Both the position numbers and the translations under genes were made by a program. This document shows positions 63,852 to 64,000 of a DNA stretch of 64,000 nt, piece after piece. The notes beneath the pieces are model-generated. The model was not told the origin of the DNA. It searched no databases and saw nothing but the letters and a program-made list of their open reading frames with translations. The stretch lies in the NCBI GenBank assembly GCA_016935315.1, contig JAFGRD010000047.1, forward strand, positions 1-64,000, written 5' to 3'. The stretch is from Pirellulales bacterium. Its GTDB lineage: Bacteria > Planctomycetota > Planctomycetia > Pirellulales > Thermoguttaceae. How positions within the stretch are numbered: position 1 is the first letter of the stretch; the number at the start of each line of letters is the position of its first letter.

Positions 63852-64000
63852 GTGAACGCACTGGTCACCGGCGCCGGGGGTTTCCTCGGCCTGTACGTCG
63901 TCGAGCAACTGGTCGCCCGCGGTGATCGCGTGCGGGCGCTTTGCCGCGGCACCTACGCCGAGCTCGACGCGCTGGGCGTGGAGACACATCGAGCCGACCT
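63852..64000 (+). CDS. oleD: OleD-like NAD(P)-dependent epimerase/dehydratase (partial, cut by window end)
   Basis: First 49 codons from GTG 63852 (GGGAGG upstream). The start MNALVTGAGGFLGLYVVEQL is the SDR NAD(P)-binding motif, followed by RGDRVRALCRGTYAEL. Typical of the 3-beta-HSD-like reductases that include OleD, which reduces the beta-keto acid to a beta-hydroxy acid for OleC. Only the nucleotide-binding start is in the window, so the OleD call leans on the nearby oleC. Confidence 0.7.
   Translation, partial: MNALVTGAGGFLGLYVVEQLVARGDRVRALCRGTYAELDALGVETHRAD

Overview
The window is about 64 kb of high-GC bacterial chromosome with no rRNA, tRNA, CRISPR array, insertion sequence or phage that I could see. 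Family content points to a planctomycete, most likely of the Pirellulales/Thermoguttaceae type (inference): secreted DUF1571 and DUF1207 proteins, a DUF11-repeat protein, a short 'FGLRTLLLW' membrane protein, GYF_2-domain protein, GHL10 and GH123-like hydrolases, TadG-like protein, OleC, and both Hdr and Rnf complexes, which suggest anaerobic or facultative redox metabolism.

Layout. 0.1-2.5 kb: an exported spermidine-synthase-fold protein and a secreted protein of unknown function. 2.7-12.7 kb: a histidine kinase and an NtrC-type sigma-54 activator, then a near-perfect sigma-54 promoter (6348-6362), then a co-oriented operon of a small membrane protein, a response regulator fused to a GcvH-like domain, a TPR protein and heterodisulfide-reductase-like HdrC, HdrB and HdrA. 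13.0-17.3 kb: ndk (minus), a DUF1207 protein and a DUF11-repeat protein. 17.4-23.2 kb: the complete rnfCDGEAB operon led by a small cysteine-rich membrane protein. 23.4-32.9 kb: cupin, a Tat-exported enolase-superfamily protein, a membrane protein (minus), two large secreted glycoside-hydrolase-like proteins, and an M48 protease. 33-46 kb: mutS, a tandem alpha/beta hydrolase, DUF1571, an MBL-fold hydrolase, purine nucleoside phosphorylase, an Asp-rich protein, a glycosyltransferase-TPR protein and two secreted proteins, one TadG-like. 46-55 kb: a thioredoxin-like lipoprotein, a methyltransferase, and a glpK-ppk2-glpD operon facing an adenylate-kinase-like gene. 55-60 kb: rpoN and dnaX-ybaB-recR. 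60-64 kb: DinB-like, oleC, a GYF_2 protein and the start of an oleD-like gene that runs off the end.

How it fits together. The window encodes sigma-54 itself, a sigma-54 activator with its kinase, and two good sigma-54 promoters (upstream of the hdr operon and, on the minus strand, of the DUF1571 gene). HdrABC handles ferredoxin/thiol or disulfide electron transfer in the cytoplasm and Rnf couples ferredoxin and NAD to an ion gradient, so the first third of the window reads as a regulated redox-energy module.

A previously unlisted sequence family stands out: a 99-bp imperfect palindrome present in three full copies (13679-13777, 57415-57513, 59852-59950) and one half copy (1108-1145) that supplies the C-terminus of the first gene. 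Starts were moved from the longest possible frame to the first codon with a signal peptide, family-typical N-terminus or Shine-Dalgarno sequence where these disagreed.
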